A stretch of 44,313 nucleotides of DNA, from assembly GCA_020250005.1 (NCBI GenBank), contig JADCES010000196.1, forward strand, positions 1-44,313, read 5' to 3'. This DNA is from Roseomonas sp. GTDB lineage: Bacteria > Pseudomonadota > Alphaproteobacteria > Acetobacterales > Acetobacteraceae. Position 1 is the first letter of the stretch. Every line of letters begins with the position of its first letter. The notes below the pieces were generated by a model that searched no databases, was not told where the DNA came from, and saw only the letters and a program-made list of their open reading frames with translations. Positions 8,061-16,518 of the stretch are shown here, piece by piece. The position numbers and the translations under genes are program-made.

Positions 8061-9067
8061 GGGGCGATTTCCTCCTCGCGCGCAGTGATGAAGGGCCAAA
8101 GGGCACCAGGCAGCGCTTGCGCTTCCTGCCCGATCCGCTTGGCCCAAAAGGCCTCGCTGCCACCTTCTTCGCGCCAGGACCAAAGCCGGCGCGTGAAATG
8201 ATGCAGCTGATGTTCTTCCGTAATGCCCATGGCGGCAAAAACCTGATGCGCAATGGCGGCGCCGCGCGTGGCGGCTTCACCCACCGTAATCTTGGCGCAA
8301 CCAATCTCAAACGCCGTTGCCGCCAGACCGCGCCGATCCACGGCACGCGCGGCAGCGGCCGCCGCCACTGAAGCCGCCGAAGTCTCCGCCGCAAAAACCG
8401 CAAGCTGCTGTTGAATGGCCTGAAAGCGCCCGATCGGTCGGCCAAATTGCTTGCGCGTATTGGCATGATCCACGGCAAGCGCCAGCGCTGCCTGCATCGC
8501 GCCCGCAATCTGTGCGGAACGCATCAACGCCGTGCACAACAAACCGGCTTCCGCACCCCAGCCATTGGGCAACACCGCTTCTGCGATTGGCGTACCGATC
8601 GCGCGCGCATGATCCCGCGCCTCATGGCCGATATTGCCGCCTGTTTCCCATTCAAGCGCTGCTGCCGGGTAAAGCGCGATGCGCGCGCCATCCAAAAGCG
8701 CGACATGGCCCGCATGGCGCCCCCAGGGAATGGCGCCGTTGCGCGCACCAAAACTCAGCGCGCCTTCGGGCGCCGTAATGCCCGCCGCTGCCAGCAACGC
8801 GCTGCCGAAAATACTTTCCGCCAGCGGTATGGGCGCGGCATGCCGCCCCAGCACTTCCAGCAAGGGTGCGACATCCGCAAAGCCAAGGCCGACACCGCCG
8901 GCTGCTTCCGGCACAAGCGCGCCATTCAGGCCAAGTGCCGCCATGGCATCCCAGGTGGCAGCGGGCCAGTCCCCAGCTTCAACCGCGCGCAGCACCGCGA
9001 CATCCGCCGCATCCGTCAGCGCACGATCAGCCTGTTCTGCGAGTTCTGTTGCGATTTCGCTTGCCAT
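8057..9067 (-). CDS. Acyl-CoA dehydrogenase family protein, short (partner) subunit
   Basis: 336 residues from the ATG at 9065-9067, beginning MASEIATELAEQADRALTDA. It starts 1 bp after the stop of the longer acyl-CoA dehydrogenase and overlaps the hydratase by 4 bp. The helical N-domain (MAALGLNGALVPEAAGGVGL) and C-terminal helices (FEIGCAKITVGEAATRGAAI, then HQVFAAMGITEEHQLHHFTR) are typical of the family. The middle beta domain is shortened and the usual TEPxxGSD flavin-side motif is absent. Short plus long tandem pairs form alpha2-beta2 heterotetramers in actinobacterial steroid side-chain catabolism (FadE28/29 type); I infer the same here. Confidence 0.88.
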   Translation of the reverse strand: MASEIATELAEQADRALTDAADVAVLRAVEAGDWPAATWDAMAALGLNGALVPEAAGGVGLGFADVAPLLEVLGRHAAPIPLAESIFGSALLAAAGITAPEGALSFGARNGAIPWGRHAGHVALLDGARIALYPAAALEWETGGNIGHEARDHARAIGTPIAEAVLPNGWGAEAGLLCTALMRSAQIAGAMQAALALAVDHANTRKQFGRPIGRFQAIQQQLAVFAAETSAASVAAAAAARAVDRRGLAATAFEIGCAKITVGEAATRGAAIAHQVFAAMGITEEHQLHHFTRRLWSWREEGGSEAFWAKRIGQEAQALPGALWPFITAREEEIAP

Positions 9068-9068
9068 A

Positions 9069-10208
9069 TCAGCGCAGCCCCAATTCACGCGCGATAATGC
9101 CGCGCATGATTTCCCGCGTGCCACCGCGCAAGGAGAAGGTCGGCACAATCTGCGTCAGATAGGCGTGCATGCGGCGCATATCCTCTGGCATGTCTTCGGT
9201 CGCGATCAGATCACGCACCACATTCGGCAAGGCCTGTTCGAAATCATTGCCTAGATCCTTGACCAGCGCCGCTTGCCGCACCGGGTCCTGCCCATCTTCC
9301 AACATGCCAGCCACTGCGACTGACATATTGCGTAGAGCCCAAAGCCGCGCGACTTGCCGGCCCAGTGCAGGCGTCGCCGCGCCATCCTGCCTCAACGTCG
9401 TCATCGCCGCTTCCAACAAAGGATGTGATGACAAATACCGATCCGGTCCGCTGCGTTCAAACGCCAATTCGCTGGTGGCCTGCGCCCAACCGGCGCCTTC
9501 CTGGCCGACCAGCGCATCTTCCGGCAGCATCACATCATCAAAGGTGATTTCATTGAAGCCCTTCTCACCGACCAGGTCGCGGATCGGGCGAATATGCACG
9601 CCAGGCGCGCGCAAATTGACCAGCACTTGTGAAAGCCCGATATGCCGCGCGCCGCCTTCAGGTGCGGGAGAGGTGCGCACCAGCGCAATCATCCAATCGC
9701 AAAGATGCCCGAAGGTCGTCCAGATTTTGCGGCCATTCAGCTTCCAGCCGCCATCCACCTTTTCTGCCTTGGTGCGGAGTGACGCGAGATCACTGCCCGA
9801 ATCAGGTTCCGACAAGCCGATGCAAAACGCGTATTCGCCACTGGCGATTCGCGGCAGGAAATGGCGCTTCTGTTCTTCCGTACCAAGCCGCAGGATCAGC
9901 GGGCCGGATTGCCGATCCCCGATCCAATGCGCGCCCACCGGCGCACCGGCAGCAAGCATTTCTTCCAGCACAATATTGCGTTCCAGAAAGCTTTTCTCGC
10001 CCCCGCCATAGTCGCGCGGCCAACACATGCCAATCCAGCCCTTGGCGCCAACCGCGCGGGTGAAATTCCGGTCAAACCCCATCCAGGATCGGGCGCGGAT
10101 TTCCGGCGTGAAATTTGGCGCATGTTCCGCCAAAAATGCACGCACTTCCGCACGTAGCGCCGCAGCGCCATCCGGCGCATCACGCAGATCAAAACGAAGC
10201 TTAGCCAT
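9069..10208 (-). CDS. Acyl-CoA dehydrogenase family protein, long subunit
   Basis: FAD flavoprotein that introduces the alpha-beta double bond into an acyl-CoA. 379 residues starting MAKLRFDLRDAPDGAAALRA. It has the helical N-domain ending in WPRDYGGGEKSFLER, the beta-domain motif IGLSEPDSGSDLASLRTKAE, KLNGRKIWTTFGHLCDW, and a C-terminal end with the usual FSLRGGTREIMRGIIARELG. The closing GGTREIMR helix is a hallmark of the family. It precedes the short dehydrogenase subunit by 1 bp and follows the CoA-transferase by 12 bp, so the two dehydrogenases are probably one enzyme. Confidence 0.93.
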   Translation of the reverse strand: MAKLRFDLRDAPDGAAALRAEVRAFLAEHAPNFTPEIRARSWMGFDRNFTRAVGAKGWIGMCWPRDYGGGEKSFLERNIVLEEMLAAGAPVGAHWIGDRQSGPLILRLGTEEQKRHFLPRIASGEYAFCIGLSEPDSGSDLASLRTKAEKVDGGWKLNGRKIWTTFGHLCDWMIALVRTSPAPEGGARHIGLSQVLVNLRAPGVHIRPIRDLVGEKGFNEITFDDVMLPEDALVGQEGAGWAQATSELAFERSGPDRYLSSHPLLEAAMTTLRQDGAATPALGRQVARLWALRNMSVAVAGMLEDGQDPVRQAALVKDLGNDFEQALPNVVRDLIATEDMPEDMRRMHAYLTQIVPTFSLRGGTREIMRGIIARELGLR

Positions 10209-10220
10209 GGCGCAGCCCCC

Positions 10221-11447
10221 TTACAAGACGCCGGCGGCGCGCGCCGCAGCGATTTCTTCTTCCGTCATATCCGCAAACTCACGCAGCACTGCATCCGTAT
10301 GCTCACCAGGCGCCGGAATACCATAGCGGTAGGTCACCGGCGTCGCGGTAAGATGGAGCGGCGATGCCGGCACGCGCACGCGCCCACCGGCATGATGCGG
10401 CACTTCCACGATCAGCCCACGCGCCTTGGTATGCGGATCGGCTTCGACATCGGCGGCCGTATTGATGGGGCCGGAGGTGATCTTGGCATCCTCCAAAATC
10501 GCCAACCATTCAGCCCTTGGCCTTCGGCGCAGCACATCATTCATCATGCCAAGCAGCAAATCGCGATTGGCCGCGCGATCACGCGCACGGCGGAAGCGCT
10601 CATCCTCGGCCCATTCCGCATGGCCCAGCGCAGCCGCCAGCCGGGTAAATTCGCGGTCATTCAAAACGCCAATGACGAATTTCGCGTCCGAGCCCTGGAA
10701 CACGCCATAAGGCACCGCCACAACCGCATCATTGCCGGTACGCTGCATGAGCTTGCCGGCATTGAGCCAGGATGCCATTGGCGCCTGCATCAATGACACC
10801 ATGGTCTCATAAAGCGAGACTTCGCAATATTGCCCTTCGCCGGTCTGATCGCGATGGCGTAGCGCGGCAAGGATGGAAACTGTCGCGGCAAAGCCCGTGA
10901 ACATATCCGCAACCGGCACGCCAACGCGCTGCGGGCCGCCGCCTGGTTTGCCATCAGCCTCACCGGTCACTTCCATCAACCCAGCCATTGCTTGCGCGAC
11001 AAAATCATAGCCCGAGCGATGCGCATAAGGCCCGTCCTGACCAAAGCCCGTGACCGAACAATAGATCAGCCGCGGATTAATGGCGCGCAAATCCTCATAA
11101 CCCAACCCGTAGCGTGCCAGTGTGCCTGTACGGAAATTCTCAATCAGCACATCCGCCTTCGCCACTACGCGCTTCAGAATGGCGGCACCTTCGGCTTGCG
11201 TGAAATCCAGGCTGAGGGAGCGCTTGTTCCGATTGAGCGAGACGAAATAGGTGCTGTCATCACTGCCGGCGACAAAAGGCGGGCCAAGGGCGCGCAGATC
11301 ATCACCATTGCCTTGGCGTTCCAGCTTGACGATTTCCGCCCCCAAATCGCCCAGCATTTGCGCGCAAAGCGGGCCGGCAACCACGCGGGTCAGGTCAATC
11401 ACACGAAGGCCCGTGAGTGCGCTGGGCTTTGGGGGTTCTGTCATCAT
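10221..11447 (-). CDS. Class III CoA-transferase (CaiB/BaiF family)
   Basis: Moves CoA between an acyl-CoA and a free acid. 408 residues; two adjacent ATGs (11445-11447 and 11442-11444) are possible starts. Family hallmarks: LTGLRVIDLTRVVAGPLCAQ (11-30), MLGDLGAEIVKLE, YFVSLNRNKRSLSLDF, ADVLIENFRTGTLARYGLG, and the catalytic Asp in VADMFTGFAA (D181 by alignment to the Asp169 of formyl-CoA transferase). It follows the acyl-CoA synthetase with a 3-bp gap. It offers an ATP-free way of activating the substrate, or may recycle CoA from the end product. Confidence 0.93.
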   Translation of the reverse strand: MMTEPPKPSALTGLRVIDLTRVVAGPLCAQMLGDLGAEIVKLERQGNGDDLRALGPPFVAGSDDSTYFVSLNRNKRSLSLDFTQAEGAAILKRVVAKADVLIENFRTGTLARYGLGYEDLRAINPRLIYCSVTGFGQDGPYAHRSGYDFVAQAMAGLMEVTGEADGKPGGGPQRVGVPVADMFTGFAATVSILAALRHRDQTGEGQYCEVSLYETMVSLMQAPMASWLNAGKLMQRTGNDAVVAVPYGVFQGSDAKFVIGVLNDREFTRLAAALGHAEWAEDERFRRARDRAANRDLLLGMMNDVLRRRPRAEWLAILEDAKITSGPINTAADVEADPHTKARGLIVEVPHHAGGRVRVPASPLHLTATPVTYRYGIPAPGEHTDAVLREFADMTEEEIAAARAAGVL

Positions 11448-11450
11448 GCC

Positions 11451-13061
11451 TCAGCCACCGCGCACCCGGGTGCGCAATTCGAATTTCTGGATTTTGCCTG
11501 TTGCGGTTTTGGGTAGCGGGCCGAAGGTGATGTGGCGCGGCACCTTATACCCCGCCAGATTGGCGCGGCAGAAGGCAATGATGCCATCGCGGTTTTCCGC
11601 CGCCCCTGGCTTCAAGGTGATGAAGGCATGTGGCACTTCGCCCCATTTTTCATCCGGATGCGCCACCACGGCGGCTTCCATCACATCCGGGTGGCGATAG
11701 AGCGCTTCTTCCACTTCCAGGCTGCTGATGTTTTCCCCGCCCGAGATCACAATATCCTTGGCGCGGTCCTTCACTTCGATATAGCCATCCGGGTGCAGCA
11801 CCCCAAGATCACCGGTGCGGAACCAGCCATCCACAAAAACCGCAGCATTGGCCTTGGGGTTGCGCAAATAGCCCTTCATCACGGTATTGCCGCGAATGGC
11901 AATCTCGCCAATCGTCGCACCATCGGCCGGCACTGCCGCACCCGTTTCGGTATTGATCACGGTGGCTTCTTCCAGCGTCGGTAAGGCCACACCCTGCCGT
12001 GCCATGAAGGCGGCTTTTTCCGAAAGCGGCAGATCATGCAAGCCAGGCTGCCAGGCACATAGCAGCGAAGGGCCATAGCATTCCGTCAGCCCATAAAGAT
12101 GTGTGACATCAAATCCGAGATTCTCCATCGCCGCGATCACCGGCGATGGCGGTGCGGCACCACCGGTCGCGATTCCAACACGATGCGCGAAGCTGCGGCG
12201 TTGATCTTCCGGCGCATGGATCAGCATGGTCAGCACCACCGGTGCGGCACAGAGATGCGTGACGCCATGTTCGGCAATCAGCGCGAAAATCCGCGCCGGT
12301 TCAACACGGCGCAGGCAGACATGCGTGCCACCTTGCAGCGTGACCGCCCAGCTATAGGTCCAGCCATTGCAGTGAAACATGGGCAGCGTCCAGAGATAGA
12401 TGCTTTGCGCCGTCAACCCAAAAGATAGCGCATTGCCGCAGGCATTCAGATAGGCGCCGCGATGATGCGCAACCACGCCCTTGGGATCACCCGTGGTGCC
12501 AGAGGTATAGGAAAGCGAAATGGCCGCCCATTCATCTGACGGCGGCGTCACAGGAAAGGTGGGATCACTGCCTGCAATGAATTCCTCATAAGGTGTCGCT
12601 TCAATCGCGGCGCCACCTGGGCCTTCAGGATCATCGATGATAATGACGCGCGGCGGGTTTTCCATCCCGTCCAAGGCTGCATTCGTCAGCGCGGCAAATT
12701 CACGGTCCAGCAGCAGGATTTTCGCGCCCGAATGGCCCAGGATGAAGCGCACTGTCGCTGCATCCAGCCGCGTATTGATGGGGCAAAGCACCGCATGTGC
12801 CATCGGCACGCCATTATGCGCTTCCAGCATTTCCGGAATATTCGGCAGTAGTGCGGCCACCACATCGCCCGGCGCAATGCCGGCATCGCGCAAGGCCGAA
12901 GCCAGGCGCCGACTGCGTTCCAGAAACTGCGCATAGGTGACGCGCCTGGCGCCATGAATGATAGCGATACGCTTGCCCCAGATATGCGCCGCACGCGGCA
13001 GGAAGGAAACCGGCGAAAGCGCCACATGATTGGCGTCGGTTTTCGGCAAATCATCCTGCAT
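11451..13061 (-). CDS. Acyl-CoA synthetase (AMP-forming), LvaE-like by context
   Basis: Activates a carboxylic acid to acyl-CoA through an acyl-adenylate. 536 residues beginning MQDDLPKTDANHVALSPVSF. The ANL-superfamily motifs are complete: SYTSGTTGDPKGVV (A3, 184-197), the LYGLTECYGP segment (A5), WFRTGDLGVLHPDGYIEVKD (A7), DIVISGGENISSLEVEEAL (hinge, A8) and PKTATGKIQKFEL with K523 as the adenylation lysine. Size and motifs fit medium- or short-chain acyl-CoA synthetases. Its place next to the DUF6285/APH-kinase pair mirrors lvaE in the P. putida levulinate operon, which suggests a 4-keto or 4-hydroxy acid substrate. Confidence 0.93.
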   Translation of the reverse strand: MQDDLPKTDANHVALSPVSFLPRAAHIWGKRIAIIHGARRVTYAQFLERSRRLASALRDAGIAPGDVVAALLPNIPEMLEAHNGVPMAHAVLCPINTRLDAATVRFILGHSGAKILLLDREFAALTNAALDGMENPPRVIIIDDPEGPGGAAIEATPYEEFIAGSDPTFPVTPPSDEWAAISLSYTSGTTGDPKGVVAHHRGAYLNACGNALSFGLTAQSIYLWTLPMFHCNGWTYSWAVTLQGGTHVCLRRVEPARIFALIAEHGVTHLCAAPVVLTMLIHAPEDQRRSFAHRVGIATGGAAPPSPVIAAMENLGFDVTHLYGLTECYGPSLLCAWQPGLHDLPLSEKAAFMARQGVALPTLEEATVINTETGAAVPADGATIGEIAIRGNTVMKGYLRNPKANAAVFVDGWFRTGDLGVLHPDGYIEVKDRAKDIVISGGENISSLEVEEALYRHPDVMEAAVVAHPDEKWGEVPHAFITLKPGAAENRDGIIAFCRANLAGYKVPRHITFGPLPKTATGKIQKFELRTRVRGG

Positions 13062-13064
13062 GCT

Positions 13065-13424
13065 TCAACCCTTTCCCAAAACCCGCGGCGCGCTGATGGC
13101 GCAACGCATCCGTGCTGCCTTTCGCAACATCGCTGCTACTTCCGCGTGATTCGCACTGCCTGGATCAAAGGCGCCCGCGCGAATAGCAGCAGCCAAGGCA
13201 CGGTCCGGCGCGTCAGCAGCACCGGTCAGGCGCTGCATGGAGGCGCGTGTTGCTGCCACCCAGGCATCCTCCTGCGAAGCCTCTCGCGCCGCAATCGCCA
13301 TGGCATTGGCGATCATGCGCGCGGTGAAGGCATCCGTGCCGGCAAGCTTGGGCAGGATCTCTTGCAACAGCGCCTCACGCGCCGTGGCCAATAGGCCTGC
13401 GCCCTCCGGGGCTTCACGCTGCAT
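13065..13424 (-). CDS. DUF6285-type small protein (LvaB-like partner of the kinase)
   Basis: 119 residues, all-helical, beginning MQREAPEGAGLLATAREALL, with LPKLAGTDAFTARMIANAMAIAARE as the most characteristic stretch. I recognise it as the DUF6285 type that travels with APH-fold kinases. In the P. putida levulinate pathway the small protein LvaB is required together with the kinase LvaA. Its start overlaps the end of the kinase gene by 11 bp (13414-13424), consistent with two subunits made in equal amounts. No catalytic residues are evident, which fits a structural partner. The family call is from memory. Confidence 0.78.
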   Translation of the reverse strand: MQREAPEGAGLLATAREALLQEILPKLAGTDAFTARMIANAMAIAAREASQEDAWVAATRASMQRLTGAADAPDRALAAAIRAGAFDPGSANHAEVAAMLRKAARMRCAISAPRVLGKG

Positions 13425-14421
13425 CGGGCACCCCCGTCATGTTCAGGATTTCCCATTCAAGCTCCGGCACAATATGGCCGGTCAGTGCCAGTTCCAGGCT
13501 GGTTTCCTTGCCAGACAAGTGCCGCGCGGCTTGGTCAATCGCAATCACCGCCCAGCGGATATGCGCCGCTAATTCCCACCAGGTCACACGCGCCGCATCC
13601 ACGGCATACCCGGCTTCCGCGGCATAGCCGGCGTAGAGTGCATCTCGCGCACCAATGCCGCCTGCCTCAAAAGCGCTGCCGAAGCGCCAGCATTTGGCGC
13701 AGAACCAGCCGAGGTCAGCATGCGGTTCGCCCCAGGCAGCGAATTCCCAATCCAACACGGCTGTCACACCAGTATCTGACAACATCAGATTGCCGGTGCG
13801 GAAATCATTATGGTTGAGCACAGGCGGCAGGGGCGGCGGCGCGGTGCGTTCCAAATGGCGCAAGCCCCATTCCAAAACGGGGCGCGGTAGCGCTTGCCGG
13901 TCCAGCGCGCGGCGTTGTTCAGCCACAAAGGCCAAGCAGGCATCATCGGGCGGCGCGCCCAAAAATGCCAAATCCGCGCGCGGCGGCGTGATGCGATGAA
14001 TGCGTGCCAATTCGCGCCCAAGCGCCCGCACTGCTGCATCCCGCCCACCGCAAAGTGTTTCGCTTTTCACCACGCGATACCCCGCCGCAATGCCCTGCAC
14101 GCGACGCATGATGAAGAACGGCGCGCCCAGAATGCCGGTATCCTCACACAGATAAAGCGGTTCCGGCACTGTCACGCCCGCGGCAAAAGACGCCTTCAAC
14201 AGTGCGAATTCTGCCGTGCGCGGCAGGGAAACCGCCAAGGTCGCCGCATTATCGGTGCGTAGCACCCAGGCCTCATCGCGCCCGGCCAACGTCACATCCA
14301 AAGCCCAATTTTGCTGAATGGCTCCACCGGAAAGCAAGGCCATGGCGCCAAGTTCAAGATCAGCCGCGCCGGTTGCCCCGCGCAGCCAATCCTTCAGTTT
14401 TGCGCGCCGCGCCTCATCCAT
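13414..14421 (-). CDS. APH-fold kinase (LvaA-like 4-hydroxyacyl-CoA kinase by context)
   Basis: 335 residues from the ATG at 14419-14421 (MDEARRAKLKDWLRG), overlapping the upstream dehydrogenase gene by 8 bp. Kinase features: nucleotide loop LSGGAIQQNWALDV (30-43), a VLRTD stretch around the expected lysine position with Arg instead of Lys, IMRRVQGIAAG, the Brenner motif NHNDFRTGNLML with D206, and the metal-binding D224 in AVLDWEFAAWG. This subgroup is related to human ACAD10/ACAD11 N-domains and to LvaA. In those systems it phosphorylates the 4-hydroxyl of a hydroxyacyl-CoA so that a dehydrogenase-fold enzyme can eliminate phosphate. Adjacent dehydrogenase and DUF6285 genes make that role far likelier than antibiotic resistance. 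Confidence 0.88.
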   Translation of the reverse strand: MDEARRAKLKDWLRGATGAADLELGAMALLSGGAIQQNWALDVTLAGRDEAWVLRTDNAATLAVSLPRTAEFALLKASFAAGVTVPEPLYLCEDTGILGAPFFIMRRVQGIAAGYRVVKSETLCGGRDAAVRALGRELARIHRITPPRADLAFLGAPPDDACLAFVAEQRRALDRQALPRPVLEWGLRHLERTAPPPLPPVLNHNDFRTGNLMLSDTGVTAVLDWEFAAWGEPHADLGWFCAKCWRFGSAFEAGGIGARDALYAGYAAEAGYAVDAARVTWWELAAHIRWAVIAIDQAARHLSGKETSLELALTGHIVPELEWEILNMTGVPDAA

Positions 14422-15625
14422 GCTTGGGCGGACCCCAGGCGAAGAATCCAGAACCCTCCGCCCGCAAGGTATTGGCCAGCACCATGCGATGCACTTCGGA
14501 TGCGCCATCCACCAGACGCGCCTGGCGGGCATAGCGATACATCCATTCAATCACCGTATCCTTGGAATAGCCGCGCGCGCCCAGCAATTGCAGCGCCGTA
14601 TCCACGGATTTTTGCAAAGCATCCGCGACCACGATCTTCGCCATGGAAACTTCTTTCCGCGCGAAGCCGCCCTGGTCCAGAATCCAGGCCGCCTTCATGG
14701 TCAGCAGCCGGCCGATTTCAATTTCCATCGCCGCCTGGCCCACCAGGCCCTGCACGCTTTCACGATCAATCAGCTTCATGCCGAAGGAATCACGCTGCGC
14801 GATGCGTTCCATGGCGATTTCCAAAGCACGCCGAGACAAGCCCAGCCAGCGCATGCAATGCGTCAACCGTGCGACGCCAAGGCGCATTTGCGTGAGCTTC
14901 AGCCCATCGCCTTCGCTCATCAGCAAATGTTCATTCGGGACTTCCAGCCCGTCGAATTCCAACTCGCAATGCCCGCCATGTTCTTCCGGCCCCATGATCG
15001 GGATGCGCCGCACAATCTTCCAGCCCGGCTGATCGGCGCTGAACAGAAAAGCGGAAAGCCCCTTGCGCGGATCATCCGATGTGCGCGCCAGAATAATAAA
15101 AATCTTCGCATTGCCGGCACCGGTGATGAACCACTTGCGCCCGGTGATGCGCCAGCGATCATTGCCGACGCGTTCCGCCTTGGTATAGGTCAGATTGGGG
15201 TCGGAACCGCAGCCATCCGGTTCCGTCATGGCGAAGGCGGATTGCACATCGCCATTCACAATCGGCTGCAACCAGCGCGGCTTCATCGCTTCCGGCAAAA
15301 CGCGATCCAGGATCATCATATTGCCGTCATCCGGCGCGGCGCTATTGAACACCACGGGCCCGAAGATGGAGCGGTTCATTTCCTCATAACAAGCGGCCAT
15401 GCCAATGCGTGGCAATTCCTGACCGCCCAGGCGCTTTGGCATTTGCAGCGCCCAAAGCCCTTCTGCCTTCGCGGCCTTGCGCATTTCCGCCAGCACATGC
15501 GGCGCGATGTTTTCATGCTCATCGAAATTCGCGCGGTCGGATTCCAGCGGAATCAGCTTTTCATCCACGAAGCGGCGAATGCGCCGGCGCATATCATCAA
15601 TTTCGGGGGGCAGCGTGAATTCCAT
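14414..15625 (-). CDS. Acyl-CoA dehydrogenase family protein (LvaC/ACAD11-like by context)
   Basis: 403 residues beginning MEFTLPPEIDDMRRRIRRF. Family motifs: AFAMTEPDGCGSDPNLTYTK (129-148), KWFITGAGNAKIFIILART, a full central beta domain, the QLLGARGYSKDTVIEWMYR helix and VDGASEVHRMVLANTL at the C-terminus. It lies directly before the APH-fold kinase (8-bp overlap), as ACAD and kinase modules are fused in human ACAD10/11 and adjacent in lvaA/lvaC. I infer that it acts on the 4-phospho-acyl-CoA made by the kinase rather than being a plain desaturase. It is distinct in sequence from the other two dehydrogenases of the operon. Confidence 0.93.
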   Translation of the reverse strand: MEFTLPPEIDDMRRRIRRFVDEKLIPLESDRANFDEHENIAPHVLAEMRKAAKAEGLWALQMPKRLGGQELPRIGMAACYEEMNRSIFGPVVFNSAAPDDGNMMILDRVLPEAMKPRWLQPIVNGDVQSAFAMTEPDGCGSDPNLTYTKAERVGNDRWRITGRKWFITGAGNAKIFIILARTSDDPRKGLSAFLFSADQPGWKIVRRIPIMGPEEHGGHCELEFDGLEVPNEHLLMSEGDGLKLTQMRLGVARLTHCMRWLGLSRRALEIAMERIAQRDSFGMKLIDRESVQGLVGQAAMEIEIGRLLTMKAAWILDQGGFARKEVSMAKIVVADALQKSVDTALQLLGARGYSKDTVIEWMYRYARQARLVDGASEVHRMVLANTLRAEGSGFFAWGPPKHG

Positions 15626-15636
15626 GGCGGCAAAAC

Positions 15637-16404
15637 CTAAAGCGGGTTGATCGAATGGCCGCCGTCCACTGTCACCACCGCGCCGGTCATATGCACCCCG
15701 GCTTCGGAAGTGAGCAGCAATAGCGGCCCGGTAAGGTCCTCGGCAGCGCCCAGCCGGCGCTGCGGTATGCGTTTGATCATCGCCTGCCCGGAATCGGAGG
15801 CGAAGTAATCGCGGTTGATATCAGTGGCGATATAGCCAGGCGCAATCGCATTCACGCGAATGCCATGCCGCGCCCATTCCACCGCCAAATGGCGCGTCAT
15901 GTGCAAAAGCCCGGCCTTTGCGGCGGTATAGCCGACCACGCCGGGAATGATGCGCTCCCCAAGGACCGAGGCGATATTCACCACCACGCCCGGGCGCTTC
16001 GCCGCCACCAGGCGCTTGGCGGCTTCCTGCGCCACCAGAAAACAGCCGCGCAGATTCACATCCAGCACGGCATCCCAGTCTTCCGCGCTTTGTTGCAAGG
16101 CTGGCTTGGTCACGGCGATGCCGGCATTGTTGACCAGAATATCGCAGGGCGCGCCGAAGGCGGCTTCCGCGGCGGCAAAGGCGGGTGCGATGCTCTCCGG
16201 CGCTGTCACATCCAAGGGCACGGATACCGCGCGCGCACCCAATTCGGCCGCCAGCGCGGCGGTTGCGGCTTCCCGCCGTGCGGCCAGCGCCACGGAAGCC
16301 CCGGCGCCATGCAGCACACGCGCGAAATGCGCGCCCAAAACGCCGGACGCACCAGTCACCAGCGCCACGCGCCCCTGCAACGAGAACAATCCAGCAATAT
16401 CCAC
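15637..16404 (-). CDS. Short-chain dehydrogenase/reductase (LvaD-like by context)
   Basis: 255 residues from a GTG start (16402-16404) with GGGAGG 8-9 bases upstream; there is no ATG suited to the fold, and the upstream extension is not protein-like. The Rossmann motif reads TGASGVLG (17-24), with Val at a usually Gly position. NNAG (92-95), S146 in NIASVLGE and Y159/K163 in VGYTAAKAG complete the SDR catalytic set. It is the first gene of the operon, 11 bp before the dehydrogenase. In the lva pathway an SDR reduces the 4-keto-acyl-CoA to 4-hydroxy. A 3-hydroxyacyl-CoA dehydrogenase role is the alternative. Confidence 0.88.
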   Translation of the reverse strand: MDIAGLFSLQGRVALVTGASGVLGAHFARVLHGAGASVALAARREAATAALAAELGARAVSVPLDVTAPESIAPAFAAAEAAFGAPCDILVNNAGIAVTKPALQQSAEDWDAVLDVNLRGCFLVAQEAAKRLVAAKRPGVVVNIASVLGERIIPGVVGYTAAKAGLLHMTRHLAVEWARHGIRVNAIAPGYIATDINRDYFASDSGQAMIKRIPQRRLGAAEDLTGPLLLLTSEAGVHMTGAVVTVDGGHSINPL

Positions 16405-16492
16405 TGCGCCGCCTCCCTCTCTTACAAGGGGTGCCACCGGGCGCGCGCCGGGGCAAGCCCTCAAGACAAGCCGGCTTTTTACGCCTAGCCTG

Positions 16493-16510
16493 CCCCCAGA
16501 ATTCAGGGGG
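16493..16510 (+). promoter_or_regulatory. Possible hairpin covering the Shine-Dalgarno of the SDR gene
   Basis: CCCCC (16493-16497) can pair with GGGGG (16506-16510); the latter is the only Shine-Dalgarno-like sequence for the ATG at 16519, 8 bases on. A weak promoter (AAGACA, 17 bases, TAGCCT ending at 16490) would start transcription close by. Only five pairs form, so regulation is speculative. Confidence 0.25.
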
Positions 16511-16518
16511 TTCGAACC

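Noticed and set aside
13414-14421. Aminoglycoside resistance gene
   Set aside because: The APH fold is shared by many small-molecule kinases. The overlap with a DUF6285 gene and an acyl-CoA dehydrogenase gene points to acyl-CoA metabolism.
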